Part shown: piece after piece, positions 57,933 to 58,104 of the stretch
How the letters are laid out: each line of letters starts with the position of its first letter
Numbering within the stretch: the stretch's first letter is position 1
NCBI GenBank assembly: GCA_027065775.1
Contig: JAMONN010000007.1
Span: 1 to 58,104, forward strand
Direction: 5' to 3'
From: Flavobacteriaceae bacterium
GTDB taxonomy: Bacteria > Bacteroidota > Bacteroidia > Flavobacteriales > Flavobacteriaceae
Length of the DNA: 58,104 nucleotides
Notes under the pieces: model-generated
The model's database searches: none
Seen by the model: only the letters and a program-made list of their open reading frames with translations
What the model was told of the DNA's origin: nothing
Position numbers and translations under genes: made by a program

Positions 57933-58104
57933 CTACTTTTCTATTCCTATAATAACGCCAAAATTACCATCTAATTGTATCTGATTTTTTGAAGGTAAAT
58001 ACGTTTTGGAAACAAAACCGTCTAAATATAAGGCGCTTTTACAGGCGTTATTTTTAAAGAACATCGCAAAATCATAAAAATTTATTTTTTCTTTAGACAT
58101 TGCA
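57933..58104 (-). CDS. phosphodiester glycosidase family protein, C-terminal end
   Basis: The last 57 codons of a gene that starts beyond the right edge. They read FYDFAMFFKNN, ALYLDGFVSKTYLP and GNFGVIIGIEK before a stop, which is the C-terminal part of the NAGPA/DUF2233 phosphodiester glycosidase domain (FLDGxxS...). The family includes the human mannose-6-phosphate uncovering enzyme; bacterial substrates are unknown. It is convergent with the T9SS protein gene. Confidence 0.8.
   Translation of the reverse strand, partial: AMSKEKINFYDFAMFFKNNACKSALYLDGFVSKTYLPSKNQIQLDGNFGVIIGIEK

Noticed and set aside
1-58104. tRNA or rRNA genes
   Set aside because: No cloverleaf with a GGTTCRANNCC-type T arm or conserved rRNA segment was noticed in the intergenic gaps; a covariance-model scan would be decisive.

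Overview
The window is AT-rich chromosomal DNA from a member of the Bacteroidota, most likely family Flavobacteriaceae. The evidence is the gliding protein GldA, a type IX secretion C-terminal sorting domain, a HmuY/TonB-dependent haem uptake pair, DUF4837, several TTG starts, and many promoters with the Bacteroidota -7 box TAnnTTTG. Most genes are housekeeping or envelope genes in short operons. No rRNA, tRNA or CRISPR array was seen.

Layout. 1-5100: the start of a DUF255 thioredoxin-fold protein, a decayed lipoprotein, recJ, a DUF4837 lipoprotein and a pnuC/NadR-like NAD salvage pair. 5168-9857: a membrane-anchored LytTR regulator, an M28 peptidase, a MazG-like pyrophosphohydrolase, DinB, a CPA1 antiporter and an S23-type four-helix-bundle gene set in its own repeats. 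9888-18234: a trans-sulfuration enzyme, a TrmH-type methyltransferase, an Omp85 protein, a RelE/ParE toxin-antitoxin pair, class II aldolase, an accD without its zinc ribbon, and a carboxypeptidase-like-domain protein. 18305-23579: two genes truncated by one deletion, a rhodanese with a short GldA, an AAA/DUF4143 ATPase behind three tandem palindromes, kdsA and a GxxExxY gene inside inverted repeats. 23649-30182: the haem uptake operon and an M49 peptidase.

30292-37130: a frameshifted REP-associated transposase, mutS, an AraC regulator, a MazG-like enzyme and a GH3-like protein. 37251-43843: an envelope-flavoured cluster with an M50-like protease, many small membrane proteins, a winged-helix regulator, a Coq4-like protein, a DUF4173/DUF4153 protein, a recently frameshifted membrane gene, DUF1361 and a TetR regulator with a visible operator. 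44002-47750: pruA, nested transposase/IS remnants, a short ssb, and moaA. 48158-58104: mnmD, ilvE, an HTTM protein, a TonB-dependent-receptor-like protein, the lpxB-surE-rnpA strand, a T9SS cargo protein and the end of a phosphodiester glycosidase.

The least explained content is between genes. It includes at least five dispersed palindromic repeat families: GTAAAGACGTTTTG terminator-like hairpins, GCGACTTTGCGAGA repeats, nested inverted-repeat elements at 47.8 and 50.1 kb, CTTCAAGG..CCTTGAAG palindromes beside transposase remnants, and repeats framing the S23 and GxxExxY genes. The best candidates for undescribed biology are the AAA/DUF4143 gene with its phased palindromes, the 38-43 kb membrane cluster with a Coq4-like protein, and the nested repeat family.
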